From Candidatus Thiodiazotropha sp. (ex Monitilora ramsayi) (lineage in GTDB: Bacteria; Pseudomonadota; Gammaproteobacteria; Chromatiales; Chromatiaceae): a DNA stretch of 64,000 nucleotides. Both the position numbers and the translations under genes were made by a program. Of the stretch, positions 48,424 through 58,600 are shown one piece after another. The stretch is taken from contig JAHXIP010000008.1 of the NCBI GenBank assembly GCA_025655575.1, positions 62,001 to 126,000 of the forward strand, in the 5' to 3' direction. The number at the start of each line of letters is the position of its first letter. The stretch's first letter is position 1. The notes beneath the pieces were generated by a model. That model saw nothing but the letters and a program-made list of their open reading frames with translations, did no database searches and had not been told where the DNA came from.

Positions 48424-49788
48424 CTAGTTTTCTGATGGCAGTGAAAGTGTCATTTCAGCTCCGCCGAGGGTTTCTGAACTACCAATCAATAACTTACCCT
48501 TGTAAGCGGTGACGATATCCAGAACGACGGCTAGTCCTATACCCTGCCCGGGGAGCTGCTGGTCTGCACGGTGTCCTCTTTGCAACACATCTTCTGCTCG
48601 CTCAGTGGCGATTCCCGGACCATCGTCCTCAATTGTCAGGCATAACGCATTGAGCTGAGCTCCGCTCACTCTGACCCTGCCAACACCATACTTACAGGCG
48701 TTCTCCATCAAATTCCCCAACAACTCCATCAGATCACCCTCGTCGCCCTGAAAAGCCAAGCTATCGGGTAAATCGAGCTGCCACTCTATGGCCTTGTCGG
48801 CATAAACTTTCTGTAAAGACTGAGCAATACGCTCTACCACCGGTTTTACCGGGAGCGCAAGGCTCAGGGAGGTTCGACCCGAGGCAGCAGCCCGCTGCAG
48901 TTGATGACCCACAATCTGGTTCATACGTGCTACCTGCTCGTTTAGCAGACGCTTTTCTTCTGCTTCCACTGGAGTCGTCTGATCAGCCAACCCCTGAAGT
49001 ATCGCCAGCGGGGTTTTCAAACTATGAGCCAGATCCCCCAGACTGTCACGGTAGCGTTGTTGGCGCGTTGCGGCATGGCGAATCAGTGAGTTGATGTTGG
49101 AGGTCAGCGGGCTTAACTCCTTGGGAAACTCCCCTTTTAGCTGTTGAGAACGACCCGACTCGATATCTGTCAGGGCCTCCGCTACCTGGCGCAGCGGGGT
49201 CAGCCCCCATCGCAAAACCCAACCCTGCGCCAACAAAAGCAGCAAGGCAGCACCACCCAGCCAAAAAAACAGACTATTTCGAAAGGCTGAAACCTGTTCG
49301 ATCAGGGGTTTTAAATCCTCTGCCACAGTCAGCGTATAAGCTAACTCACGCCCCTGGAAATCCTCCCACACAACACCGAAGCTGAGGCTCATCACCGACT
49401 CACCTGCCGACAAATCATCCTTTTGTATCATTGATTGTCCGGGCTCTACCGGTAGGGGAATGGCAAGATTTCGTCCCAGTGCGGAACCTGAATGCCAGCG
49501 GTAAGCAGCCTCTTTTCCCGAAACCAAGGCATAAAGACCCGAGTCCGGTCGATTGAAGCGGGGATCAGTCAGCGCTTCCGGCATTGCCAACATGCCCTCC
49601 GAATCCTCTTCCGCAGCCGCCAACAGTGCGTAAACACTGCTGAAGAGTCTGGCCTGCAGCGCCTCTTCGGTGGCTGAACGGAAGGCCTTATCGAGGGCGA
49701 AGCCGGTGAATCCGAGAAAAGCCGTCAACACCAGGCTGGCAGCCAATAATAGACGTTGATGAATGGAGAGACGGCGGATCAGTCCCAT
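48424..49788 (-). CDS. Sensor histidine kinase, PhoQ/QseC-like
   Basis: About 454 residues. Two membrane segments (HQRLLLAASLVLTAFLGFTGFAL; SLFFWLGGAALLLLLAQGWVL) bracket a periplasmic domain of about 130 residues. Then HAMP-like, HisKA (LGDLAHSLKTPLAILQGL) and HATPase (ENACKYG; IEDDGPGIATERAEDVLQRG). The open frame runs to 49887 inside the regulator gene; the ATG at 49788 is preferred, 19 bases past the regulator stop with AGGCG before it. It is the third gene in a PepSY-regulator-kinase run. Confidence 0.9.
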   Translation of the reverse strand: MGLIRRLSIHQRLLLAASLVLTAFLGFTGFALDKAFRSATEEALQARLFSSVYALLAAAEEDSEGMLAMPEALTDPRFNRPDSGLYALVSGKEAAYRWHSGSALGRNLAIPLPVEPGQSMIQKDDLSAGESVMSLSFGVVWEDFQGRELAYTLTVAEDLKPLIEQVSAFRNSLFFWLGGAALLLLLAQGWVLRWGLTPLRQVAEALTDIESGRSQQLKGEFPKELSPLTSNINSLIRHAATRQQRYRDSLGDLAHSLKTPLAILQGLADQTTPVEAEEKRLLNEQVARMNQIVGHQLQRAAASGRTSLSLALPVKPVVERIAQSLQKVYADKAIEWQLDLPDSLAFQGDEGDLMELLGNLMENACKYGVGRVRVSGAQLNALCLTIEDDGPGIATERAEDVLQRGHRADQQLPGQGIGLAVVLDIVTAYKGKLLIGSSETLGGAEMTLSLPSEN

Positions 49789-49807
49789 AGCGCCTGGGCC
49801 TGCCTCT

Positions 49808-50488
49808 TCATCGTTTGCATTCGAGTGCGAAGCGGTAGCCGCGGCCACGCAGGGTTTCAATCGGCTTGTAGCTGCCCTCTGGATCAAGCTTCTTACGCAG
49901 GCGGCGTACGAATACTTCCAGAGTATTGCTGTCCCGATCCCAGTCCTGCTCGTAGATATGCTCGGTGAGATCGCTCTTGGAGACTACCTCACCCGCGTGC
50001 AGCATAAGATACTCCAGTACCTTGTACTCATAGGCTGTCAAATCGACAGGCGATCCTTCCAGATTGACGCTCTGGGAGCGGGTATCGAGCTCAACCGGGC
50101 CTCCGCTGATGACTGGCTGGGACCACCCGGCCGAACGTCTCAGTAGAGCATTGAGTCTGGCCAGCAGTTCTTCCACATGGAAGGGTTTGACCAGATAGTC
50201 GTCCGCCCCCGCCTCCAGACCCTCCACTTTATCCTGCCAATTCCCCCTCGCAGTTAGGATGAGAATGGGAAAGTGCTTGTCCAGCTTACGTAGTTCGCGG
50301 ATCACCTCGATGCCAGAGAGCTCGGGCAGACCGATATCGATGACCCCCAGATCCATGGCGTACTCACGCCCGAGGAAGAGTCCATCACGACCATCCGCTG
50401 CCGCATCTACCGTATAGCCCTCTTTGCGAAGTCGCTCTGCCAGCGGTTCACGAATGTCGGTTTCGTCTTCGACCAGTAAGACACGCAT
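49808..50488 (-). CDS. OmpR/PhoP-family response regulator
   Basis: A 226-residue regulator. Receiver: LLVEDETDIREP, phospho-acceptor in GVIDIGLPELSG, LTARG and YLVKPF. The C-terminal winged helix has LTAYEYKVLEYLMLHAGEVV, and EVFVRRLRKKLDPEGSYKPI, split over residues 140-215. Closest in appearance to PhoP/QseB. It follows the PepSY gene by five bases and precedes its kinase. Confidence 0.93.
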   Translation of the reverse strand: MRVLLVEDETDIREPLAERLRKEGYTVDAAADGRDGLFLGREYAMDLGVIDIGLPELSGIEVIRELRKLDKHFPILILTARGNWQDKVEGLEAGADDYLVKPFHVEELLARLNALLRRSAGWSQPVISGGPVELDTRSQSVNLEGSPVDLTAYEYKVLEYLMLHAGEVVSKSDLTEHIYEQDWDRDSNTLEVFVRRLRKKLDPEGSYKPIETLRGRGYRFALECKR

Positions 50489-50493
50489 CAGAT

Positions 50494-50754
50494 CTAACGC
50501 CTGTTATTCTTACGACGCTCACCACCGGCGTCTATCCGTAAACGCCTCAGTTTTCCATCATCGGTCAGGATACGGATGTTATGGGTCCGGTGGCCATTGT
50601 TCTCCCGGGTCTCAGCAGAGATCACCCGTCCGTCAACGCGCTCTTTGGCCTGTCTCACTGCCTGATCGAGGCTGAGGCCGCCTCTCGCAAAAAGCGGCGG
50701 TGATAACAACAGGCTAAGGAGCAAAATGCTGATGAATGAGATTCGTTTTTTCAT
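50494..50754 (-). CDS. Small secreted PepSY-domain protein
   Basis: An 86-residue protein with a signal peptide (ISFISILLLSLLLSPPLFA) and a single PepSY domain: LSLDQAVRQAKERVDGRVISA, then HRTHNIRILTDDGKLRRLRI. PepSY domains bind or inhibit peptidases and often occur upstream of PhoP/PhoQ-type pairs, as here. It may be a periplasmic modulator of the kinase, but that is inference. It ends RKNNRR, strongly basic. Confidence 0.85.
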   Translation of the reverse strand: MKKRISFISILLLSLLLSPPLFARGGLSLDQAVRQAKERVDGRVISAETRENNGHRTHNIRILTDDGKLRRLRIDAGGERRKNNRR

Positions 50755-50783
50755 TAGATGTCTGCTGGTCTGCGTTTATGCCA

Positions 50784-50809
50784 TACGTGGAGAGAGAACT
50801 CCCCACGTA
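50784..50809 (-). other. Hairpin between the glycine-zipper and PepSY genes
   Basis: Arms TACGTGG (50784-50790) and CCACGTA (50803-50809) with a 12-base loop. It lies downstream of the glycine-zipper gene and about 30 bp before the PepSY start. There is no T-run; it could be a terminator remnant or an operator. Confidence 0.4.
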
Positions 50810-50864
50810 CCTTCAGCGATTCAATACGCGGCCATTACTCCCGACCCGTTCGACAAACACTAGA

Positions 50865-51398
50865 TTAATAAGATCTGTCGGGCCTGACATCCACCACAAC
50901 AGGTATCCGCTTGCCCGGATGCTCAGCGGTGCGGGTGGTAAACAGCCGTCCTTTATAACGGTATGTTACATCATAACCGACAAGTTCATCTTCATAGGTC
51001 GTATGATGGGTCACCTCACAGCGACGTTCCACAGAAGTTGTGTAGTATCCACCGCTTTTCTGACGGCTAATGTCACGACCGATAGAACCGCCCAACAGCG
51101 TACCGGCGACCGTAGCTACATCTTTACCACGACCACGTCCAGAGCTGATCTTATTGGCCACCACGCCACCAATAATGCCACCCAGTATCGTGCCAGTGTG
51201 GCTCCTGTTGCCAGCATGGTGATGGCTCACCTCTTCATCCCAGCATTCACGTTCCGGGCGGGAGATCTCAACGGTACGATAGACCGGTTCAGCTTCGATG
51301 ACTTTAGCGGTATCCTGATAACGATCCCGATGCCCCGCCTGCGCGGTCATTGATGCCGCCACTAACAGTACACTGAGGGTGATCACTTTCTTTTTCAT
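50865..51398 (-). CDS. Glycine-zipper 2TM-domain envelope protein
   Basis: A 177-residue exported protein with a signal peptide (VITLSVLLVAASMTAQA) and a Gly-rich hydrophobic hairpin (TILGGIIGGVVANKI; ATVAGTLLGGSIGRDI), the glycine-zipper 2TM pattern of the Rickettsia 17-kDa antigen family. The rest is Tyr/Arg-rich with two Cys (CWDEE; RRCEVTH). There is no lipobox Cys. Such proteins sit in the outer envelope, function unclear. Divergent from the permease gene. Confidence 0.85.
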   Translation of the reverse strand: MKKKVITLSVLLVAASMTAQAGHRDRYQDTAKVIEAEPVYRTVEISRPERECWDEEVSHHHAGNRSHTGTILGGIIGGVVANKISSGRGRGKDVATVAGTLLGGSIGRDISRQKSGGYYTTSVERRCEVTHHTTYEDELVGYDVTYRYKGRLFTTRTAEHPGKRIPVVVDVRPDRSY

Positions 51399-51541
51399 CG
51401 TTTGTCTCCTGTAAGCCGTTCAAACCAATAAACCAAAGGGTTTCTTCTACTCTTGGCTAAAGCTTACGACTGCTAAACTGAACAAAGGCTTAACCACGAA
51501 CTGGGTAGATTCCCAAATGCTGCCCAAGAGTCGAAATATCC

Positions 51542-52618
51542 GTGATCCTGCTGCAGAATCTACTCACCCTCTATCTGGAAGCTGCTCCCTGGCTCCTGCT
51601 GGGACTGGTCTTGGCGGGTCTACTGAAGGCCTGGTTACCAGAGGGTCTGTTACGCAAAAAACTGGGTGAGGGTCGCTACGGACCGATCTTGAAAGCGACT
51701 CTGCTCGGGGCGCCGTTGCCACTTTGTTCCTGCAGTGTCTTACCGGCAGCCATGGGATTGAGACGCTCAGGTGCATCAAAAAGTGCCACGGTTTCATTCA
51801 TGATCTCGACACCGGAGACGGGACCGGACTCCATCGCCGTCACCTATGCCCTGCTCGGCCCCTTCATGGCTGTTGTCAGACCGGTGGCCGCCATAGTCAG
51901 CGCACTCTTTACCGGCTTTCTCAACACCCTTTTCATCGCACAGCAGGAGAGAGCGGAGACAGAAAAACCACTGCCGGTTGCGGGTACCCCTACCTGCGAT
52001 TGCAATACCGGTGACTGTACCGTATCAAACAGCAGGGCACAGACGGGGGGATGGCAGCGCAGTCTGAATGGAATGCGATACGCCTTTAACGACATACTTG
52101 ACGATATCTGGCTTTGGCTGTTTGCCGGTTTGCTGCTGGCCGCGGTGGTCATGAGCTTTGTACCAACCGACAGCCTCACCAGTTGGGGTGACGGGATTCC
52201 CGCCATGCTGATGATGCTGGTGATCGGTATTCCCATGTATATCTGCGCCACAGCCTCCACCCCTTTGGCTGCAGCAATGATCCTGGCCGGCATGTCACCT
52301 GGCACAGTACTGGTGTTCCTACTGGCGGGACCGGCTACTAATCTGGCCACCATGGGTGTTATTCAGAAAGAGATGGGGATTAAGACCCTGTATCTCTACC
52401 TATTAGGGATCTCTGTATCTAGTATCCTGCTGGGTCTTGCGACAAATTGGCTGGTCGGTTTATTGGGTATTTCCATTGAGATCGGGAACGACGCAGGCCT
52501 GGGAGAACCTGGAAAATGGATAACCTATATCAGTGGTGTAATTTTTTTATACTTCTCTCTGAGAAGCCTGAGCAGACAGTGGCGACCTTTACCCCAAAGG
52601 AGCGGGACAGGTACATAA
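51542..52618 (+). CDS. SO_0444-type permease, probable Cu/Zn efflux
   Basis: A 358-residue membrane protein of the DUF318/ArsP-like permease family. Residues about 56-90 have APLPLCSCSVLPAA and STPETGPDSIAVTYALLGP, the repeat signature of this class; LAGPATNLATMGVI is the matching second half. A cytosolic loop contains CDCNTGDC, a likely metal-binding cluster. SO_0444-like proteins are named as Cu/Zn efflux transporters. The start is GTG at 51542; the ribosome site is weak. It precedes the Czc operon by about 120 bp on the same strand. Confidence 0.85.
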   Translation: MILLQNLLTLYLEAAPWLLLGLVLAGLLKAWLPEGLLRKKLGEGRYGPILKATLLGAPLPLCSCSVLPAAMGLRRSGASKSATVSFMISTPETGPDSIAVTYALLGPFMAVVRPVAAIVSALFTGFLNTLFIAQQERAETEKPLPVAGTPTCDCNTGDCTVSNSRAQTGGWQRSLNGMRYAFNDILDDIWLWLFAGLLLAAVVMSFVPTDSLTSWGDGIPAMLMMLVIGIPMYICATASTPLAAAMILAGMSPGTVLVFLLAGPATNLATMGVIQKEMGIKTLYLYLLGISVSSILLGLATNWLVGLLGISIEIGNDAGLGEPGKWITYISGVIFLYFSLRSLSRQWRPLPQRSGTGT

Positions 52619-52736
52619 GCAACCGCGAAGACTCAATCTGACATCTCGGACTTTTATTCCTGCAACACCTTGAAACGGGCCGTTGTAACAGCGAGCAATC
52701 TTGAATTTCACAATACTTTCGTTCTATGCTTGAGCG

Positions 52737-53051
52737 ATGCTACGCCGCTTTCTCATCATTTGGCTTACTATCTGTATCCTCGGTTACGGGATGGCAGTCA
52801 CTGCGCATATTCACGATGAATCACCCACAGATTCCATTCATGCAGTCGATAAACATGTGGCTCATCATGGTGATACGGAGGACGCTTCGAACTCCGACCA
52901 CTCTTGTCACGGTATCGTCCACCTTCTTGGCCTAAACAACACTGCCACAATAAATTCAGTTATTGATCGCAGTATTCACAAAGTGCCATATGCTGCGTCT
53001 GCAAGTTCTTTCTTTCCCCCCTCGCTCCTGCGCCCTCCCATAGCCGTCTGA
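52737..53051 (+). CDS. His-rich secreted protein, CzcI-like
   Basis: A 104-residue protein with an N-terminal signal/anchor (FLIIWLTICILGYGMAVTA) and a mature part rich in His: HIHDES, KHVAHHGD, SDHSCHGIVH. Ten or so His plus one Cys can bind zinc, copper or cobalt. Its size, position directly before czcC and His clusters are like CzcI of metal-resistance operons, a periplasmic modulator. Assignment is by position and composition, not by a firm motif. Confidence 0.7.
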   Translation: MLRRFLIIWLTICILGYGMAVTAHIHDESPTDSIHAVDKHVAHHGDTEDASNSDHSCHGIVHLLGLNNTATINSVIDRSIHKVPYAASASSFFPPSLLRPPIAV

Positions 53052-53146
53052 TCCCGACATCACGCCTTGCCTGCCATGTTGCGGCCTGATGTTTAACAGG
53101 CCAGTGCAGGCACTCGTTCTATTCTCTGATCAACGGAACTCAGATA

Positions 53147-54454
53147 ATGTTGTTTTCACTATTCAGAAGCGCTGGCCTGCTCGCCTGCGTTTTGACACTT
53201 TTTTCATGGATACCACCGGTGCTAGCCAAGGAGAACACCTCCGAGCGAAAATTCATCCTCCAACTGGCAGCTGTCGTCGAACGCACACTTGCATCAAGTC
53301 CTGATATCGAAGCCTCCCAAGCTGCCATAGAGGCGGCACAAGCAAATTTGGCCGGCGCCGGACTACCGCTAAATAATCCCGAACTCGAAGTGGAGGCTGA
53401 GCGTACTGACATCAGCACCTACACCCTCGGCTTCAGCCAGACAGTGGATTGGCATGACAAGCAACGTGCATTCAAACAATCTGCCCAGGCAGAACTGGCA
53501 GCAGTCCAGGCAAATGCAGATGCACTACGACTGTCAAAGGCAAGCGAGATTCTCGACACAATCAGCAAGATTGCCGCACTCGATGAGATCAACAGACTTT
53601 CCAAGCAGCGTACCGAAATACTGAACCGCTTTGCCAAGCTTGCCAAGCAACGTCACGAAGCCGGGGATATTGCCAGGGCAGAACTGGCGCTGGCACAACT
53701 CTCATTGGCAGAGGCTGTCATGCAGCAGACAGGCAACGGTGCAGAACTGATCCAGGCCAGAAGCCGCTTCCTCAGCATCAGTGGTCAACAGCAGGTCACA
53801 CAGATCAATTTTCCCGATCAGATTCCGGCTATACAGCCAGACAGTCGGGATGTTGAACAATTTGCTAAGAACCACCCACAGGTTCAAGCCGCCCACCAAC
53901 AAGCTTTGTCGGTTCGACAGCAGATGCAGACTGCAGATCTGGTACGCAAGGCGGATCCCACAATCGGCTTGGCAGCAGGCCGCGAAGACGAGGAAAACCT
54001 GATCGCTCTTTCATTCTCCATTCCCCTGCAGGTGAGAAATGACTTTCGCAGCAGTGTGGATGCGGCACAAGCAGAAGCATTGAAGGCCGAGCAGGAAGCG
54101 CAACAGGCTTACCAAAACCTGCTCGCAGAACTGAACGGTGCCAAGGAGAGTTACCAGTTAGTAGCGCGTACCTGGGAGTTCTGGTTAGCCCAGGGACGTC
54201 CCAGCCTGCAACAAAGCACTCAATTACTCGAAACCCAATGGCGAGCCGGTGAGATGAGCACAGCTGACTACCTGCTCCAGATCCAGCAGATGCTGGATAC
54301 ACAAATCGCAGGCGTAGAACTCCAAGGCAACTTGTGGAAGGCCTGGTTTGAATGGCTGAATGCTTCTGGCACCTTGATCACATGGCTAAACCAAACCACA
54401 GAAGTCGTACCAGACAGTTTGGGTGATAAATCCAATAATGGTAAGGAGCAATAG
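53147..54454 (+). CDS. czcC: CzcC-type outer-membrane factor of the metal efflux pump
   Basis: A 435-residue TolC-family protein with a signal peptide (SAGLLACVLTLFSWIPPVLA). Two long coiled-coil halves are seen: residues 33-210 (LASSPDIEASQAAIEAAQANLAG) and 260-420 (VDAAQAEALKAEQEAQQAYQN). It forms the outer-membrane exit duct for CzcA/CzcB. Stop and czcB start are adjacent. A small hairpin (GGCCTG/CAGGCC, 53083-53102) lies between it and the upstream gene. Confidence 0.88.
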   Translation: MLFSLFRSAGLLACVLTLFSWIPPVLAKENTSERKFILQLAAVVERTLASSPDIEASQAAIEAAQANLAGAGLPLNNPELEVEAERTDISTYTLGFSQTVDWHDKQRAFKQSAQAELAAVQANADALRLSKASEILDTISKIAALDEINRLSKQRTEILNRFAKLAKQRHEAGDIARAELALAQLSLAEAVMQQTGNGAELIQARSRFLSISGQQQVTQINFPDQIPAIQPDSRDVEQFAKNHPQVQAAHQQALSVRQQMQTADLVRKADPTIGLAAGREDEENLIALSFSIPLQVRNDFRSSVDAAQAEALKAEQEAQQAYQNLLAELNGAKESYQLVARTWEFWLAQGRPSLQQSTQLLETQWRAGEMSTADYLLQIQQMLDTQIAGVELQGNLWKAWFEWLNASGTLITWLNQTTEVVPDSLGDKSNNGKEQ

Positions 54455-55645
54455 ATGATGACCCTTCGTAATTGGAGCCTCTGCCTCCTGAGCCTGGCCT
54501 TGCTTCTGGCCAACCCATTGACCGCTGCAGAAGAACATGATCACGAGCATGCTGAAACAATGCCTGAATCAGTGCACAGCAACGAGCAACAAAACGAACA
54601 AAAGGATAAACACGGCCATGACGAAGAAAATAGCGTTCACCTGAACGACGAGCAACGTCAGAGTGCCGGCATCATCGTAGAGGCCCTGGTATCGAACCCC
54701 GTTCCTGTAGAGATCGAAGCACCGGGCGAGATACGACTCAACGACTATGCCACCAGCCAAGTCACGCCACGGATCGAGGCCCAGATCGTCAAACGTCATG
54801 CCTACCTTGGAGATCATGTGAAACAAGGAGAGCCTTTGGTGACCTTGTCCAGTGTCTCCATGGCCGAGGCACAGGGAGCGCTTTTAGTGGCTGCAAAGGA
54901 GTGGCAAAGGGTCAAAAAGTTAGGCAAGCGTGTGGTTTCTGCAAAACGCCATATGGAAACCCAAGTTGCCTACCAGCAGGCAAAAGCCAAACTGCTGGCT
55001 TATGGCATGACCGCCAAGCAGACAAACAAGCTCATTAACGAAAATAACATCAGCCGGGCAGATGGTAGTTTCTCGCTGCTCTCACCTCAGGATGGCACGG
55101 TCATTCAGGACAGTTTCATTACTGGACAGATGGTAGAACCTGGCGAACTGTTATTTGAACTCACTGACGAATCCAGACTTTGGGTTGAAGTCCGTATCAA
55201 ACCGGAATCCGCTACACATATCGAGATCGGTGCACCCGCACGCCTGCTGGTGGGAGAGACATGGATTGACGGCAAGGTCATCCAGGAATACCACGCGCTG
55301 AATGAAATCACTCGCACCCTGGCAGTACGTCTGGAGATTGCCAACCCGGAGCACCGACTCCATCCTGGACAGTTTGCGACGGTAAGAATCCAAACCGACG
55401 ATTCGGGAGAGACCGCCCTCACCTTGCCGCAGGATGCGGTGTTGCGCAGTCCCGATGGAGATTGGCAGGTCTTTGTGGAAAAGGAGCCCGGTGAGTATGT
55501 CCCCATTGAGGTGACACTTGTTCGCCAACTGCCGGGACTGGCAGTGATAGATGGCCTTGCACCCGGTACCCGCGTGGTCACTCAAGGCGCCTTCTTTGTG
55601 CACTCTGAGCTGGCAAAGTCCGGCTTCGAAGTTCACAACCACTAG
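54455..55645 (+). CDS. czcB: CzcB-type membrane fusion protein with His-rich N-terminus
   Basis: A 396-residue periplasmic adaptor. A signal peptide (LLSLALLLANPLTAA) is followed by a metal-binding stretch (EEHDHEHAE, later KDKHGHDEE). The lipoyl/barrel-sandwich part (ARGIEAQIVKRHAYLGDHVKQGEPLVTL region, residues about 105-130), a helical hairpin, and a beta-barrel (LRLLVGETWIDGKVI region) follow. It links CzcA in the inner membrane to CzcC. The His cluster suggests metal capture in the periplasm. Confidence 0.9.
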   Translation: MMTLRNWSLCLLSLALLLANPLTAAEEHDHEHAETMPESVHSNEQQNEQKDKHGHDEENSVHLNDEQRQSAGIIVEALVSNPVPVEIEAPGEIRLNDYATSQVTPRIEAQIVKRHAYLGDHVKQGEPLVTLSSVSMAEAQGALLVAAKEWQRVKKLGKRVVSAKRHMETQVAYQQAKAKLLAYGMTAKQTNKLINENNISRADGSFSLLSPQDGTVIQDSFITGQMVEPGELLFELTDESRLWVEVRIKPESATHIEIGAPARLLVGETWIDGKVIQEYHALNEITRTLAVRLEIANPEHRLHPGQFATVRIQTDDSGETALTLPQDAVLRSPDGDWQVFVEKEPGEYVPIEVTLVRQLPGLAVIDGLAPGTRVVTQGAFFVHSELAKSGFEVHNH

Positions 55646-55654
55646 GAGGCTGCC

Positions 55655-58600
55655 ATGCTCAATCGACTTATCGACTGGTCGGTGGCCAATCGTCTACTCG
55701 TTGTACTCGGTCTGCTGGCAATGTTGGGGATTGCTGCCACCCTGATCCCACGACTCAACCTGGATGCCTTTCCCGACGTCACCAACGTCCAGGTACAGAT
55801 CAACACCGAGGCTCAGGGATTGGCGGCCGAGGAAGTAGAGCAGTTGATCACCTATCCTATCGAAGCGGTGATGTACGCCCTGCCCGATGTGGAGGAAGTT
55901 CGCTCAATCTCCAAGACCGGGCTTTCCGTCATCACGGTCGTATTCAATGAGGGCACTGACATCTACTTTGCCCGCCAACTCGTTTTCGAAAGACTGCAGG
56001 ATGCCAGGGAACAGATTCCGGAGGGTGTGGGTACACCGGAGATGGGACCGAATACTTCTGGCCTGGGACAGATTTATCAGTACATTCTGCGCTCCGAGGA
56101 TCCCCAAAAATATGATGCTATTGCTTTACGCAGTCTCAATGACTGGGTTGTAAAGCTATTACTCCTACCCGTGGATGGAATCACTGACGTGCTCTCCTAT
56201 GGTGGCGAGGTGCGTCAATATCAGGTACAGATCGATCCTGGCAAACAACTGGCCTATGCCATCTCCATCGACCAGATCGCCGAGGCTATCGAGGCCAACA
56301 ACCGCAATGCCGGAGGCTGGTACCTGGACCGTGGCGCAGAACAACTGGTGATTCGCGGCGTAGGCTGGTTGCGCGCCGGAGAAGAGGGTCTACGTGACAT
56401 CGCCAATATTCCACTCAAAGAAGAAGATGGTGTTGTGGTGCGTGTGGGCGACATCGCCCAGGTGAAATTCGGTGGCGAAATCCGCCAGGGTGCAGTCACC
56501 ATGACCAGGCGCAATCATGAAAGTCAGGCTGAACCCTTGGGAGAGGTGGTAGCCGGTATCGTACTCAAGCGGCTGGGCGCAAACACCAAAGCAACCATCG
56601 ACGCTGTCGAAGAGCGCTTACCTGCCATTCAAGAGGTGCTACCTGTTGGTGTCACTATCGAACCCTTCTATGATCAGGCGGATTTGGTGGAACAGGCGGT
56701 CAATACCGTTAGCCGGGCACTGACAGAAGCCTTCATTTTGATCGTAGTGGTGCTATTACTGTTCCTCCTCAACATTCGCGCCACCCTGCTGGTACTGGTC
56801 TCCGTTCCACTCTCCATCGGGCTGGCCCTGACCGCCATGAGTTATTGGGGGCTCTCGGCCAATCTGATGTCACTGGGTGGTTTGGCCATCGCTATCGGCA
56901 TGATGGTAGATGGTTCTGTGGTGATGATGGAAAATATTTTTAAACACCTCTCGCATCCAGATTCTGCACATGAAGAGCTCGCAAAGTCGAGGACCGCACC
57001 GGATGATGCCAATCCCTATGATGTTACCCATGACCGGCGCGGTATTCCTCTACGCATCCAGCAGGCTGCACGTGAGGTGGGCCGACCCGTGTTTTATGCT
57101 GTCATCATTATCATCGTGGTCTTTGCGCCTCTATTCACACTCGAAGGTGTCGAGGGTAAGTTATTCCAACCTATGGCCATCTCCATCGTACTCGCGATGC
57201 TGACATCGCTTGGGGTCGCCATGGTGGTAATACCGGCCCTAGCCACCTATGCCTTTCGTCGCTCTGTCAAACATCGTAGTAGCCCGATATTCCTGCCACT
57301 GGAGTGGCTCTATCAGCATGCGCTGCGTTTCGCGTTGAAAGCAAAATGGCTGGTTGTGTTGGTGGCAGTATTGATGTTTGCGGGTACCCTGCTAGTCGTG
57401 CCTCGCTTGGGTACAGAATTTGTGCCCGAGCTGGAGGAAGGCACAATCAATATCCGAGTCACCCTGGCGCCCTCCGCCAGCCTGGATACGGCATTGGTCG
57501 TCGCCGTGCAACTCGAAAAACACCTCATGGGATTTCCGGAAGTGACCTATGCATCCAGCCGGGTGGGCCGACCGGAGCTGGGTGGCGATCCTGAGCCGGT
57601 ATCCAATATTGAAATATATGTAGGACTGAAACCGGTCAGTGAATGGACCAGTGCCAAGGATCGTTTCGCTCTGCAGAAAAGGTTTGAACAGGCACTTTCG
57701 GTACATCCCGGTCTGCTCCTGACGTTCTCCCAACCTATTGCAACACGGGTGGACGAGCTGCTCTCCGGCGTCAAGGCACAACTAGCAATCAAGCTGTTTG
57801 GGCCTGACTTGAGATTGCTGGCGGAAAAGGGAAAAGCCATTGAAGCCTTGGCAAGAGAGGTGGATGGCACCCGTGGTGTAGAGATGGAGCAGATAGCCGG
57901 TGAGGCACAACTGACGATCCGGCCCCGACGGGATGTCCTGGCTCGATACGGTATTCCCGTTTCTCAGGTCATGGATCTGGTGTCAGATGGCATTGGCGGC
58001 ACTGAAGCGGGCCAGGTCATCCAGGGTAATGAACGCTACGACATCACAGTGCGTCTGGCAAAACCCTATCGGCGAGATACGCTGGCGCTGAAGCAGCTGG
58101 TGCTTCAGTCACCGACAGGCGCCTGGGTTCAATTGGGGGATGTGGCCGATGTTGTGATTGAGTCCGGTCCGCCGCAGATCCGACGTGACGATGTACAGCG
58201 TAGGGTGGTGATCCAGTCCAATGTGGAGGGACGGGATATGGGTGGGCTTGTAACAGAGCTACGCAATCGTATTGCTGATGAGATCGATCTGCCTGCGGGG
58301 TACTCCGTGGTTTTTGGCGGGCAGTTTGAAAATCAGGAGCGGGCGCAACAGCGTTTGATGATCGTGGTCCCTCTTTCCCTGGGATTGATTTTTCTTCTGC
58401 TCTATTTTGCCTTTCACTCCGTGGGTCAGGCGCTCTTGATCATGCTTAACGTACCGCTGGCGTTGATCGGTGGCATCGCAGCCCTCTACTGGACAGGACA
58501 ATATCTTTCCGTTCCCGGCTCTATCGGCTTTATCGCACTCTTCGGCGTCGCGGTACTGAATGGTGTCGTCATGGTGAATGCCATCAATCAGAATCTGGAG

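Noticed and set aside
53083..53102. GTTTAACAGGCC near czcC looked like another MITE arm
   Set aside because: Only a few bases match; it is explained better as a small GGCCTG/CAGGCC hairpin.
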